A DNA stretch of 64,000 nucleotides, taken from assembly GCA_963210315.1 (NCBI GenBank), contig OY723312.1, positions 434,001 to 498,000 of the forward strand, read 5' to 3'. This stretch comes from Rhynchopus euleeides. Taxonomy: Eukaryota > Euglenozoa > Diplonemea > Diplonemida > Diplonemidae. Position 1 is the stretch's first letter; each line of letters opens with the position of its first letter. This document shows positions 23,701-33,502 of this stretch, piece after piece. The translations under genes and the position numbers were made by a program. The notes beneath the pieces were generated by a model. That model worked only from the letters and a program-made list of their open reading frames with translations, was not told the DNA's origin and did not search any database.

Positions 23701-24623
23701 ACCTCCTCCTGCAGGGTGTTGCGCAGCGCGGCGTGGAGGTGGGTTGCGCGCCGGATCCCAACGGAATGCGCCGGGGAGCCTTCCGTGATGCCACGCGCGG
23801 TCCACACAGCGAGACACCCCGGGTCGGGAAGCGCTGCCGGGGAGAACGCCCCGCGGGACATGACATCAAGACGCCTCGATTCAGACCCATGCAGCCTCGG
23901 CAAAAACCCATACCCCGAACCCCCCTCCTCACGGGATTGCTCGGTTGGAGCAGGCCTCGATACGTCAACCCCAGAGGAGATAACCTTCCCCGCGGAGACA
24001 ATGCTGCAGGTCGTGATGTGCGCACCCCGGTGGATTCCGAGGATCAGCGAGATGAGGCTGTCCCGGCTGAGGCATATCAGAGCGTGGAGGATGACTATTA
24101 TATCCGCAGTCCCTGCCCCGTTGGAGCCGTTGGGGGGGATGGATGAAGCGCCGAATGAATCGGCACGCCCGACGCGGCGGGCGGAGAGGCAGTGTGGGAT
24201 CCCACCCACATCGACCTCCTCCCCGTGGAACAGCAGAGGGCGGGAGGAGTGCGGGCAGCTCCCAAAGGAGTGGGAGCGCGCTGCTTGCGAAGGATCCGCT
24301 CTCTCCTGAGCCCACAGCTCTGTGTTGTGCATCAGGATGGAGACCTGCACGCACGGCTTGTGTGAGGAGGAGGAGGAGGAGGAAGAAGAGGAAAATGATG
24401 AGAACGACGCCACCCGATGAGACACTCTATCATCCCCCTCAGATGCCTCTCTCTCCTCATCCTGTCGGTCAGCGGTGAGGCGGCGGTGGTGGTGGTGGTG
24501 GTGCTGTCCGGTCAGAACGGGTGGTGAGCCTGCCGCATAGCTCTGTAGGTGCAGGCCTTGGAAGACTCCAGCCCACAGGAAGATCCCAGCGAGTGCGGAG
24601 TATGCGGCTAGCCGGGTTGCCAT
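20737..24623 (-). CDS. Type II membrane GT4-family glycosyltransferase
   Basis: Predicted 1164 residues from two exons, 24623-21219 and 20826-20737, phase 0, separated by a 392-nt intron (donor GTGGGT, acceptor CCTCCACAG). The short last exon adds VRKRFNINAIAEMW, the usual GT4 C-terminal helix, which supports the splice. ATG 24623 begins a short cytoplasmic tail and a hydrophobic anchor (YSALAGIFLWAGVFQGL), as in Golgi type II enzymes. About 650 residues of low-complexity, poorly conserved sequence follow (a His run, a long Ser run). The C-terminal GT-B part has VTVAWVLPCCKCCGFVNEAV as its N-lobe start, SMFKWEDRKGWDILL, and the nucleotide-sugar motif FVLPTRGEGWGLPVIQAMA followed by GLPTIATNWSG. 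Donor and acceptor sugars cannot be read from sequence. Confidence 0.85.
20827..21218 (-). other. Intron of the glycosyltransferase gene
   Basis: A 392-nt GT...AG intron containing a long G-run in sense (plus-strand C-run 21110-21128). Donor GTGGGT and acceptor CACAG join two halves of a recognisable GT4 C-terminus in phase 0. Confidence 0.75.
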
Positions 24624-25917
24624 GGGTGTGGTGTGTGGGAGGGGGGGCGGGGAGGGGGGGAGGTTAGGCTTAGAACAACAAAAGAAAATCAACAACAAAA
24701 CAGCAACGGCGCAGGCGATCCGTGTGAGCTCCGATGCCTACATCCACTCCGGTTTTGCAACGCGTGGGGCGAACTCTGGTGTTGCCTTATGCGGCCCCTC
24801 TTAATTTAGGGGTGCGGTGCAGAAGAAGGTTGCTCGGAAGAGAGGCGGGCAGGGCACCACCAAGAGGCACCCGCTCTTGATGATTTAGACACCTGATCTC
24901 TCCGCGCTGCAGACACACCCCGCTGCTCTTGTTGCAGGGGCTGCAGGATGACCGCTGCCTGATTCACACAGGATTCACGCCTGCCAAACTCCGACCCTCC
25001 CCCCCCCCGACCCTTCTCTGAGATGACTGCTGTGTAAGTGAGAAAGGCAAAGGGGCCGGAATAGGGGATAGTTGTGGGTTAAGGGGAAGAGGGGGTGGGG
25101 GTTGGGGGCTGTTGTGGTGGTGTCGCGTGTGTAGTGTCGTGCGGTGCGGTGTTGGTTGTTGTGCGGGCGGTGGACAAAATGTTGAGGCGGTGGTGCCCCC
25201 TGCGCACCGACATACCCCCCCTGGACTCTGCAAATCGGAAAATGGGATGGGGAGGGGGGGGACCGGTGGTAGCTTTTGAGACCCACTCCGGCAATCGCGA
25301 CACTGCGCTGGATGGGCGTAAATAAGCGACACTGTTCAGCCGCAACCGTGTTTGCTGTCGGTTTGCCCCCACAAACAACAGCCATATCCGTTGTTCCCCA
25401 CAGCCCGAGCGCACCCTGCTCGCCGATCCTCACGACAGACCACCCGCACACACAGGCGACGCTGTGTGGAATACCCACGATCACTACACACACATACATC
25501 AATAACCAAACATCGCCACATCGCCACGTCAGGCAACCCGTGGAATTGCGCCATGGCGACACACCGCTCCGACCACCTCTGGGCACATGGCTAGGCGTGC
25601 CAGGAGGCTGTGAGGCTCGGGTCGGAGGGGGGGGGGCTGTGGTGAACGAGGTAGCGAGCTGAGCGGGTATATGGATTTGCCTGACAACCGGGGTGCGTGT
25701 CACAGACACGCACAGAGGCATGTCACTCTTTTAGCTGAGTGCGCATGGCAGAGGCCATACCCGAGTGCGAACTCTGATGCAAACCCTCCATGGGGGGGAG
25801 AAATGGGAAAGGGGGGGGGGGGGGGGGTAGCAGTTGATTTTTCTGAGCACTTCCTTGGCATGATGACCGACCGACCCCACCCACCCACCCCCCCCCCCCC
25901 CCCAGCCCCACCGCAAC
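24624..25917. other. Intergenic, no gene seen
   Basis: The first 70 bases are the 5' flank of the glycosyltransferase: in sense a T-rich tract ending at TTCTAAG and then a CCTCCCC tract, a candidate acceptor region. The rest is non-coding with GTTGTGG/TGTGGTGG tracts near 25090-25180, a G-run at 25810-25827 and a C-run at 25889-25903. Confidence 0.4.
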
Positions 25918-26228
25918 CACCACGGACTAGTCGGGCAGTGACGGGTGGGGTCGACTAGTCGGGACGACGGGTGAAAACTCGACAGGCGGCACCCGTCGAC
26001 TCGACGGGTGGACCCGTCGAGTCGACGGGTGCCACCCGTCGGCACGACGGGTGAACCTGCTGAAACGACGGGTGTTCCAGCCATTTCCTGTTGATATGGG
26101 CCAATTTCCATTGAAAACTAGGGGAGTACCTTGCATGGCATCAGGTTATTTTTCACGCCGAACTATCTTCCCTGCACAGACCCACCCCCCATTACTTTCC
26201 ATTTACAATTCCTAGTTGGTGATGGGGC
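25918..26228 (+). repeat. Left terminal inverted repeat
   Basis: The outer about 170 bp hold seven or more CGACGGGTG or CACCCGTCG motifs in both orientations; the inner part matches the right arm with few differences. Dense subterminal motifs are typical transposase-binding sites. Confidence 0.85.
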
Positions 26229-26492
26229 CTCAAGTGCATGTGCGACGGCTGTTCTCGTGGATTTTCATTGTTCGAGGGATCTTGACTCTGACAAACTGTG
26301 TCAGTTTGACAGAGCAACCTACTTCATGAAGGTGATCACTTTTCTGCCAGGCAAATTTTCGCCCCAGCCCCCAACCCTTGCACAACCCACAAGGCAGTCT
26401 CCAAGATACCGTACCCTCATCACCACCCAGGCCAAGATACCCCAAGATACCATCATCACCACCCAGGCCACCCAGACGAGCCACACCAATCA

Positions 26493-28434
26493 ATGCCAGC
26501 GGCAAAGCGTACTGCAGCGCAGGCCCTCGCCAGCGCTGTGGACATGACGGTGTTTGTACGTGCTTGGATCAACACGTATGTTGTCGAGCGTGATGCTGAT
26601 GGGTTGAGCCACATGGCCCTGAAGCAGCTTCTCGGCAAGCTGGCGGATACTACCATCAAGTCGACTGATCCCATCATCAGTCTTGCCCTGTACAAAAAGT
26701 ATGAGAAGCTGGGGGGTGGGGTGATCAGCAAGTCGACCGCGAAGGAGGGTCGCACGATGTACGCTGCCCGTGTCAATAGCGGGTCAGACATCGAGTTTGT
26801 CGGGTTGGGCCTCCGGAAGAGCAACGGGAAGGACCACCCGACAGGGCTCAAGGAGATGGCCGACGCCTGCCCCGCGGCACTGCAGCTATGGTGAAGCTGT
26901 ACGAGGCGGAGAAGAAACAGGCACAGAAGACCCAGCAGAGCAGGCTGGCCGTAGGAATTTTCGACGGTGCCTTCGCAACACGGTTGGTGACAGTTGCCGA
27001 TTAGCAGAAGGATGAGTACAGAACGTGGTTCACGTTCAACTTCCTGAAGCAAATCGCAAGAGTGCAGAGAGGGGTTTTCGAAAAGGCGAACGTGATGTTT
27101 CGGCTCGCCTGCTTAGGGTAGCAGGGGACCATCTTGAGCTGTGGTCGGCATTTAGTAAGATGGGGTCATCTTCGCACAGGAGCGCGTTTTGTACCACACC
27201 ACGAAATGACTGGTTGAAACAGCTCCACGCCTGCCACAGGGCTAGCATCCAGGAACTTCATGAAGCTGGGTTTGAGAGCCTGTACGCAGGGGTGTTCACC
27301 TCCACAGCGTACACGATCACACCCCCTGCACGACATAAACGGGTTCATCGCAATACTCGCAGAGATCTTGCCTGATGGACCTGCCGTGCAGAAGGCTGTC
27401 CTTGGCAGCTCAACGTGTTCCAACATGACGGGAAACCAGGTCAGAGATGTTCTGAGTCGCTTACTCACCATTGCCAAGACGAAGGGGTGCAGCATCTACT
27501 CTGTATTGTAATGGAAATGCTTGTGCATTTCCGCTACAACGACATCCCCATCAAGTACCACCAGGAGGGAAAGTGCGCGAAAGAGTTCATCTTCTCGCTC
27601 ATCGCAATGCACATCCTTGTGTTTGTCCTGGAGTGGGTGTCACCTGGGAGAACATCCGAGGGGCGTGGTGTTACATATATCCATATTCGATGAGCCACTG
27701 GTTTGATCCAGAAGATGCACACCCCCTCGCCCTGAGTGACGAGGAACTGGAGAGGGGGAATGGCGTCTCCAAACGCCATGCCCTGAGGGTGACATCGCAG
27801 CAGACCGCCGAACGGGACCTGCTGCTCTTCGAAATGCAGAGGACCAAAGGCAAGGGGTGCGGCCTGCTGGACCAACCGACCCTCCTGAAGTTCGGCGCGA
27901 TAAAGCTTTGCCGCCGTGTCACTGCGAGGAACGCTTGTTGGAAGGGAGCAACGGCAGCACTGCAGCGGAGACTCGAGTCCCTCGGCCTTGGATCTCACGT
28001 CACAAAAAGGGGGCGATGGGGCCAACAATTTCTGGGCGACCCGGAAAACACCACTCCAAAGGCAACGCTGCTCGCATGCATCTGCAAGTCCAAATCCTGG
28101 GGCAACAGCGAGGATGTGCCAGAAGTGCCAGAACCAACGCCATCCGGTACAGTGCCTGTGCAGCAGCATATCTGCATTGTGTGCTCCAAAGTTGCCCACA
28201 CGAGAGAAGCACTGTTTGCGCATTATGATGCTGCACATCGGCCGCAAAACAACGCGCCGTGTCAGACCTGCACTGTCACATGCCAGGAGTGCGGCAAACG
28301 GACAACCGAAGGGACTGAGCCAGCACTACCTCAGTCACCATTCGCGCGTGCTGAAAAAGCGTTGCTGTGTTTGTTTCGAGCTCTTTAAAACCACTGTAAA
28401 GCGCGACGAGCACATGAGATCCGCGCACCCGTAA
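26493..28434 (+). pseudogene. Decayed transposon protein with C2H2 zinc fingers
   Basis: A plus-strand coding region in several frames. 26493-26894 starts MPAAKRTAAQALASAVDM and continues as a plausible globular segment. An intermediate piece reads DINGFIAILAEILPDGPAV (about 27340-27400). A later piece, 27690-28388, starts MSHWFDPEDAHPLALSDEEL and ends with zinc fingers: CIVCSKVAHTREALF ending HYDAAH, a CQECGKRT finger, and, after a frame change near 28310, CCVCFELF...HMRSAH. In-frame stops and frame changes (near 26894, 27000, 27370, 27510, 28310) mean it is a pseudogene or spliced from several exons. I recognise no DDE or other catalytic motif. Confidence 0.5.
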
Positions 28435-28596
28435 GTGAGGGGGGGGGGGGGTGTTTGGCAGTTCAGGTACGTAGGTGATTTTGTTTGTCCTCGAGAGCGG
28501 AGTGACGTCGTGGGAGGGAGTTGTTTTGAGGCCCCACCCCCAGGCCCCCTGCCCACCTGGATGGCTCACCCCCCTCCTGGTGGTCCACCGGTGGGC

Positions 28597-28909
28597 AGCC
28601 CCTTCACCAACTAGGAATTGTAAATGGAAAGTAATGGGGGGGTGGGTCTGTGCAGGGAAGATAGTTCGGCGTGAAAAATAACCTGATGCCATGCAAGGTA
28701 CTCCCCTAGTTTTCAATGGAAATTGGCCCATATCAACAGGAAATGGCTGGAACACCCGTCGTTTCAGCAGGTTCACCCGTCGTGCCGACGGGTGCCACCC
28801 GTCGACTCGACGGGTCCACCCGTCGAGTCGACGGGTGCCACCCGTCGTTTCACCCGTCGTCATTTCACCCGTCGTCCCGACTAGTCGTCCGGGCGACTAG
28901 TCCGTGGTG
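28597..28909 (-). repeat. Right terminal inverted repeat
   Basis: Reverse complement of 25918-26228 with small differences, including rearranged CACCCGTCG motifs in the outer block. Confidence 0.85.
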
Positions 28910-29031
28910 ACCACCGAACAACACGAACCAATGATCTAGCCAACCACACGCTAAACCACACAATATCCAACCGCACACAACTCCCCCCCTCCCCCCTCTC
29001 CCATTGCAGGCTCAGCCTTGGTGCTCAACGC

Positions 29032-31032
29032 TCACCCCAGCGTGGTGCTGAAATAGTGGAGCAGCACAGCCGCTGCGATGCTCACGTTGAGGCTGTCGAC
29101 ACCCGGGCTCATTTTGATGGTGAGCCGCGTCTCGCAGGCGCTGCGGACAGCCTGCGACACGCCGTCATGCTCCGCACCCACCACGAGCAGCCATTTGTTC
29201 GCCTCCATGCCGCCTGGGAGCAGGGAGACCTGATGCATGAAGGCTGTCTCATCCTGCACGACAGCGGCATACGTCCGGAACGATTCCTTCGTGCGGAAGT
29301 AGGTAACAGCCTCCTCCAGGCTTGAAGGGCCACCCACATCCGAGACGGAATCCACACCGCAGTGGTAGACAGGCACGCTGAAGACATGCCCCATGCTCAC
29401 ACGCACCGCACGCCTCCCCCAGGGGGAGCAGCAGGACTTCGAAAGCAGCACCGCGTCCGCCCCGAAGCACACAGCGCTGCGGATCACCGCGCCGACATTC
29501 TCCGCGTTGCCCAGCCCATCCAGCGCGACGATGCGGCGGATGGGGCGCCCCCCTTCAGCGGCGATGCCCGCTGCGGCGCAGTGCCTGGCCCAGATGGATT
29601 CCGGCTTCTCCACAGTGGCGACCTGTGTCGCGCCACCGCCTGTCTTATAATCGAGTAGTTTGAGCAGCGCCGCCTTTTCCGCCAGCAGCACCTCCGGGGT
29701 GTGTGGCGTGCCGCGCGCAGCGCGGGCGAAGCCCAGCAGGGCCTCGCGGTGGTGGGCGAAGAGTGACGGCTTTAAGAGGATCTGCCGGAGGCGCAGCGCG
29801 CCACGCTTGTTCTGCATCACGACCTGCAGAGTGCTGCCCCCCTCGGCGTAGACGAGGGGCGGGGTGTGCCCTGCTGCGGGGGGTGCGCCGGATGGCGGGT
29901 CGGCAAACCCGCACTTCTTGCTCTTCAGGTCGCGGAAGGCGTCGAGACGCGCGTCGGACAGAGCCCCCGCGTCGAAAAACCCCACGGAGAGAGCTACGCC
30001 GTCGCTGCCACCACCACCACCACCACCACCCCCGGCACGCGCCCACGACACATCCCCTTCCTGCACATCACGCGCCACCTCCTGCTGCGCGCCGGGCTGC
30101 GGTGCTGTGGGTTTCACCCCCTCCCCGCCTTCGACATCCGCAGCCTCGGCGAGCTCCGCCATCAGCGCCTCGAGGGGTGTCCTGCTGGGGGCCTGAGGTG
30201 CCTTCTGCTGCTGCTGCTGCTGCTGGGCCTGCCCCCCCTTCGCCGGGGCAGCCGTGAAATGCGCCGCAAACGCAACCGCCTGCGGCGCGCAGCGCAGCGT
30301 CGCCAGCAGGGAGCAGATGAGGGGCCCCGGTGGCAGCGGCGAGCCGGGCAGTGTGTAGTACACCTCGCTGGCGGCAGGGGTGGGGCCCGGCAGCACCACG
30401 GCGCGGGCGCCCTCCGGCACGCCTGCCGTATGGAGGGAGGCGGGCAGGGCGGCGGGGCGCTGCGGGGAGTAGTCCTGCAGCACGGCGGTGCCTGCGGCGG
30501 GGGAGATAAGCCAGACGTCGCACCATGCAGTTTCCGTGCGGCGCCGCTTCGCCTCGCGCCCCCCATCCTCGCCTGCCTGCCTCACGCTGTCATGCGCAGC
30601 GAGGTCCGGCAGGAAGGGCTGGTCTGCAGCGCCCTCGGCGCCGCCGCCCCACCTCCCCTCGACGTGGTCCCGCCGTGCGATGCGCAGCTTCTTTGCGGTG
30701 GCGGATGCGGCGCCACCGGATGCGGCGTAGCGGAAGGAGAAGGAGGACTTGATCCCCGACAGCACCGCCGATGGCCTCTCCTCGGGGAGATGCACCAGCG
30801 TGAGGCGGAAACCGTGGTCCTTCTGGCTCCCGCCGGGAGGGGGTGGCGTGGCGGCGGCGGTGGTGCCGGGTTGCTGCTCCACAGCAACCGTTCCCTCCAG
30901 CGCCGTGAGGCAGAGGTAGGGTGCGCCGGCGAAGTGGGCTGCGGCCTCGGCGTTGGTGCGCAGCGCGGCACTGTGTGGCACCACCGTGCGGTGGAGGCAC
31001 AGCGAAACATCCAGCGACTCGGGTGCGGACAT
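29032..31032 (-). CDS. TrmH/SpoU-family RNA 2'-O-methyltransferase
   Basis: A 666-residue single-exon protein with an SPOUT-class AdoMet-dependent RNA ribose methyltransferase domain in the last 160 residues. All three motifs are present: motif 1 NAENVGAVIRSAVCFGAD, motif 2 LLVVGAEHDGVS, motif 3 SPGVDSLNVSIAAAVLLHY, forming the trefoil knot that binds AdoMet. The preceding about 130 residues (LKPSLFAHHREALLG onward) could be the substrate-binding domain such enzymes usually carry. The first 400 residues are unusual: low complexity, a poly-Gln run (about 30210-30225), a poly-Gly run and a putative nuclear-type basic patch (REAKRRRTE). tRNA or rRNA could be the target; sequence alone does not say. 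ATG 31032 is the first in frame. Upstream in sense, CCCACCCACAG (about 31120) is a candidate splice acceptor. Confidence 0.88.
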   Translation of the reverse strand: MSAPESLDVSLCLHRTVVPHSAALRTNAEAAAHFAGAPYLCLTALEGTVAVEQQPGTTAAATPPPPGGSQKDHGFRLTLVHLPEERPSAVLSGIKSSFSFRYAASGGAASATAKKLRIARRDHVEGRWGGGAEGAADQPFLPDLAAHDSVRQAGEDGGREAKRRRTETAWCDVWLISPAAGTAVLQDYSPQRPAALPASLHTAGVPEGARAVVLPGPTPAASEVYYTLPGSPLPPGPLICSLLATLRCAPQAVAFAAHFTAAPAKGGQAQQQQQQQKAPQAPSRTPLEALMAELAEAADVEGGEGVKPTAPQPGAQQEVARDVQEGDVSWARAGGGGGGGGGSDGVALSVGFFDAGALSDARLDAFRDLKSKKCGFADPPSGAPPAAGHTPPLVYAEGGSTLQVVMQNKRGALRLRQILLKPSLFAHHREALLGFARAARGTPHTPEVLLAEKAALLKLLDYKTGGGATQVATVEKPESIWARHCAAAGIAAEGGRPIRRIVALDGLGNAENVGAVIRSAVCFGADAVLLSKSCCSPWGRRAVRVSMGHVFSVPVYHCGVDSVSDVGGPSSLEEAVTYFRTKESFRTYAAVVQDETAFMHQVSLLPGGMEANKWLLVVGAEHDGVSQAVRSACETRLTIKMSPGVDSLNVSIAAAVLLHYFSTTLG

Positions 31033-31334
31033 GATGGGAGGCAGAAGAGGCGCAGGGGGTGGTTCCCGGTGTGTGTGTGTGGGGGGGTGGGGTGGGGGGG
31101 GATTACCGCCACCGCCTCCTCCCTGTGGGTGGGGGGTGTGTGAGTTGGGGTGTGGAGGAGTGAAGTAGAAGTCGAAGGGAAGGCACGGTGTAGTGGAGGT
31201 GGTGGAGGATGAAGGTGGTGTGTGTGACAGTGGAGATCACATCAAGAGCAAGTGCTCGGTGTGTGTCTACACTAATATAAAAAGATTCACGTGTGTGTGT
31301 GGGTTTTGCGGTTCTGCTGAGGAGTGAGTGTGCC
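31033..31334. other. 5' flank of the methyltransferase gene
   Basis: GT-rich and CA-rich low complexity with a pyrimidine-rich sense tract ending in ACAG near 31120. No gene seen. Confidence 0.35.
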
Positions 31335-31455
31335 AAAGGCTGTGTAAGCCCCTGTGAAAGTGGCATGAAAGGTGTGATCCTTATAAAGCTTCAGCCGTAC
31401 GATGTTCCTTCGTTACTTCGCGACTTCTCTACGCTTCGTCGCTCGTAACTGGAAA
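31335..31455. repeat. Dispersed 120-bp repeat, copy 1
   Basis: Shares AGGCTGTGTA, GTGGCATGA, AAAGCTTCAG and TTCGTTACTTCGCGACTTC (then CTACGCTTCGTCGCTCGTAACT) with 48488-48603. Same orientation in both copies. Confidence 0.8.
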
Positions 31456-32012
31456 CAAGATGCACGCTTCTGAAGGGTGGGGTCCGGGGGTGTGGGGGGG
31501 CGTGGGCGGCAGATCTTGACATTCCAGTCCCCACATGGCGATCCGCAGAGTGCTTAGAACGTTGCAGTGGCAGGTGATGCGCAACGGGGGAGGACGCGGA
31601 GACCACCTTGCAGGGGGGTTATTGTTTGTATTCGCTACGTTTGTTGTGCGCTTTTTTCCCTCTTCCCCCCAAACCCACCTCAATATGGGTGGAAAGCGCC
31701 ACAGGTCATGGTTTTGCGTGATTCGTTTCACACCTCCTCTTTGCGCCTCAACTCACCCACGACGCCAACATTTGAGTGTGGACGCGCCAACGCCTTCAAA
31801 TCAGAACTACCAGAAGCACGAAGTGCAGACCCAGCGCAGTGACACATTGTTTGTTGCACTGCACAGGCAAAAGCCCTGAAGCGGCCGGCGCTCTGCACCG
31901 CACGGAAAGTGCGTTCGCAGGAAACCTGCCTACCTCCATCGAGACCTCTCTTCCTTACGCCCTTAGGCCTCGAGTTCCCACGCAGTACCCCCTCCCCTGC
32001 AGTGCTCCCACG
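31456..32012. other. Intergenic spacer, no gene seen
   Basis: Lies between the 120-bp repeat and the 3' end of the acidic/RGG gene. Short frames only; a TTTTTTCCCTCTTCCCCCC tract lies near 31650. Confidence 0.3.
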
Positions 32013-32771
32013 CTACTCGCGCGTCTCACCCGAGACCTCCTCCTCCTCCTCGTCATCTCCACCCGCAGCGGCACCACGGCCGCCACCCCTGCCACCACCG
32101 CGCCCACCGCCACGGCCCCCACGCCCGGCGCCCTCATCGTCGTCGTCGTCATCCTCTTCACTCTCCTCATCGTCATCATCGTCATCCGCTGCAGCGCCGC
32201 CACCACGCCCACCACCCCTGCCACCGCCACGACCACCCGCAGGCGCGTCGGCGGTGTCCTCGTCCTCATCATCATCATCGTCCTCCTCGGCAGCTGGGGT
32301 CCCCTCCCCGCCGCCACGCCCGCCCTTGCGGGCGGGCTCACCCTCGTCGTCATCGTCATCGCCATGCTCATCTGCCTCGTCGTCTGCTGCGGCAGTGCCC
32401 TGCCCGCCGCCACGCCCGCCCCGAGGCGCAGCACCGTCGGCGGGCTGCTCGTCGTCGTCGTCCTCCTCCTCCTCGTCTTCGCTTGTCCCGGCAGCGCCCT
32501 GCCCGCCGCCACGCCCGCCCCTCGGTACAGGGCCCGAGGCGTCGTCCTCCTCCTCCTCCTCGTGCTCCTCGACATCGTCGTCGTCGTCATCAGCAGCGGC
32601 GCCGCCACCCCTGCCGCCGCCACGCCCGCCGCCGCGCCCGCCACCACGGCCTCCCTCCGGCACGTCGGCGGTTTCGTCGGCGTCGGCGGAGGGGAGCGCC
32701 TTGACCTTCGACTTCGACTTCGGGACATCCTCGTCAGGCACGCTGACCTCAGGGTCGTGTGTGTCACTCAT
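32013..32771 (-). CDS. Acidic and Arg-Gly-Gly-rich low-complexity protein
   Basis: A 252-residue intronless frame. After an acidic start (MSDTHDPEVSVPDEDVPKSK) with a small basic patch (KSKSKVK) it alternates GGRGGG-type blocks with Asp/Glu runs (for example DDDDDVEEHEEEEEDD) about seven to eight times, ending EEEEEVSGETRE. No folded domain is visible. RGG boxes commonly bind RNA and are arginine-methylated; alternation with acid runs suggests a phase-separating or histone/RNA-chaperone-like protein, but this is inference. The start is well supported: a long sense pyrimidine tract (32778-32850) ends in CAG five bases before the ATG at 32771. The antisense frame is open only because of composition. 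Confidence 0.7.
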   Translation of the reverse strand: MSDTHDPEVSVPDEDVPKSKSKVKALPSADADETADVPEGGRGGGRGGGRGGGRGGGAAADDDDDDVEEHEEEEEDDASGPVPRGGRGGGQGAAGTSEDEEEEDDDDEQPADGAAPRGGRGGGQGTAAADDEADEHGDDDDDEGEPARKGGRGGGEGTPAAEEDDDDDEDEDTADAPAGGRGGGRGGGRGGGAAADDDDDDEESEEDDDDDDEGAGRGGRGGGRGGGRGGGRGAAAGGDDEEEEEVSGETRE

Positions 32772-32775
32772 GATG

Positions 32776-32850
32776 CTGGTCGGAGGAGGGAGAGGAGGGG
32801 GTGAGGGGGGGGGAGGGGAGGGGGAGGGAGGGGAGGGGGGATCTGGCCAG
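32776..32850 (-). promoter_or_regulatory. Candidate trans-splice acceptor of the RGG gene
   Basis: In sense, about 70 nt of almost pure pyrimidine ends in GACCAG, then CATCATG. A leader added here would leave a five-nucleotide gene-encoded 5' UTR. Fits spliced-leader addition; inference only. Confidence 0.5.
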
Positions 32851-33044
32851 CAGGGATGTGGATGGGGAGGGAGGTGGTGCGATGTACGGCGGCTGTGTGG
32901 GAGCATAGATGCAGTCTGCCACTACCTTTTGCTGCCTCCGCTCGGAAGGGGGGGCGGGGGCGAATCCAGTACAAAAGGAATGGGGTCGTAGGGAGGGGGG
33001 GTATCCTGGTCGACAGTCACACTGTTCACCCCCCCCCCCCCCTA

Positions 33045-33500
33045 GGGCAGTGGTGGCTGCGTACGCGTACGCAGCGTGATTTTCAGAAAGTGCGTACGGC
33101 GTACGCGTACGCGTACGCGTACCGCGCTGCGTACGGCAGTCTATGGAGCACAGGAGACGGCCATGGCCACACACCAAATCCGACAGTCGAACTCAGGTGT
33201 ACCAGGGGCAGCCTTCGAGCCTTCCAGTCGGAACTGGTACCTTTTGCAGTATGCTTGCGGGTGTACTTGCAGGTGTTGCGAGTTATTCGCCACGTGCGCG
33301 TCAAGGAACCATCGGTGAAAGGCAGGGACAAAGGCCAGGTCCCAGCCACCCGCTGGGTGGCCTACTGTGTGCTGAGAGACCAGGAATACCAGCCGTACGC
33401 AAAATCTGCGTACGCGTACGCAGCGCGATTTTCAGAAAGTGCGTACGGCGTACGCGTACGCGTACGCGTACCGTACGGCCGTACGCTGCCACCACTGCCC
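33045..33500. mobile_element. TA-flanked TIR element with GTACGC arrays
   Basis: A 456-bp element bounded by TA at 33043-33044 and 33501-33502. Terminal repeats are GGGCAGTGGTGGC and GCCACCACTGCCC. Inside, a 65-bp block of alternating GTACGC/ACGCGT sequence around GATTTTCAGAAAGTGCGTAC occurs twice in direct orientation (about 33058-33122 and 33407-33471). The right TA is shared with the next element. Non-coding. Confidence 0.8.
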
Positions 33501-33502
33501 TA

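Larger units (their letters stand above)
25918..28909 (+). mobile_element. DNA transposon with about 310-bp inverted repeats
   Basis: The ends CACCACGGACTAGTCG (25918) and CGACTAGTCCGTGGTG (ending 28909) open inverted repeats of about 310 bp. The inner limits are CCTAGTTGGTGATGGGG (about 26212) and CCCCTTCACCAACTAGG (about 28597). Each arm has an outer block of clustered CGACGGGTG/CACCCGTCG motifs and an inner unique block (e.g. GGGCCAATTTCCATTG). The 2992-bp element carries a decayed plus-strand coding region with C2H2 zinc fingers. No target duplication is unambiguous and I cannot assign a superfamily. Confidence 0.85.

Noticed and set aside
25910..28920. Target duplication ACCACC around the CGACGGGTG transposon
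   Set aside because: The ACCACC copies overlap the terminal repeat sequence, so the boundary is ambiguous and the duplication cannot be claimed.
31955..32804. Antisense frames opposite the RGG gene
   Set aside because: Poly-Ser, poly-Thr and poly-Pro products of the complementary codon repeats; the minus strand has the better start and acceptor context.
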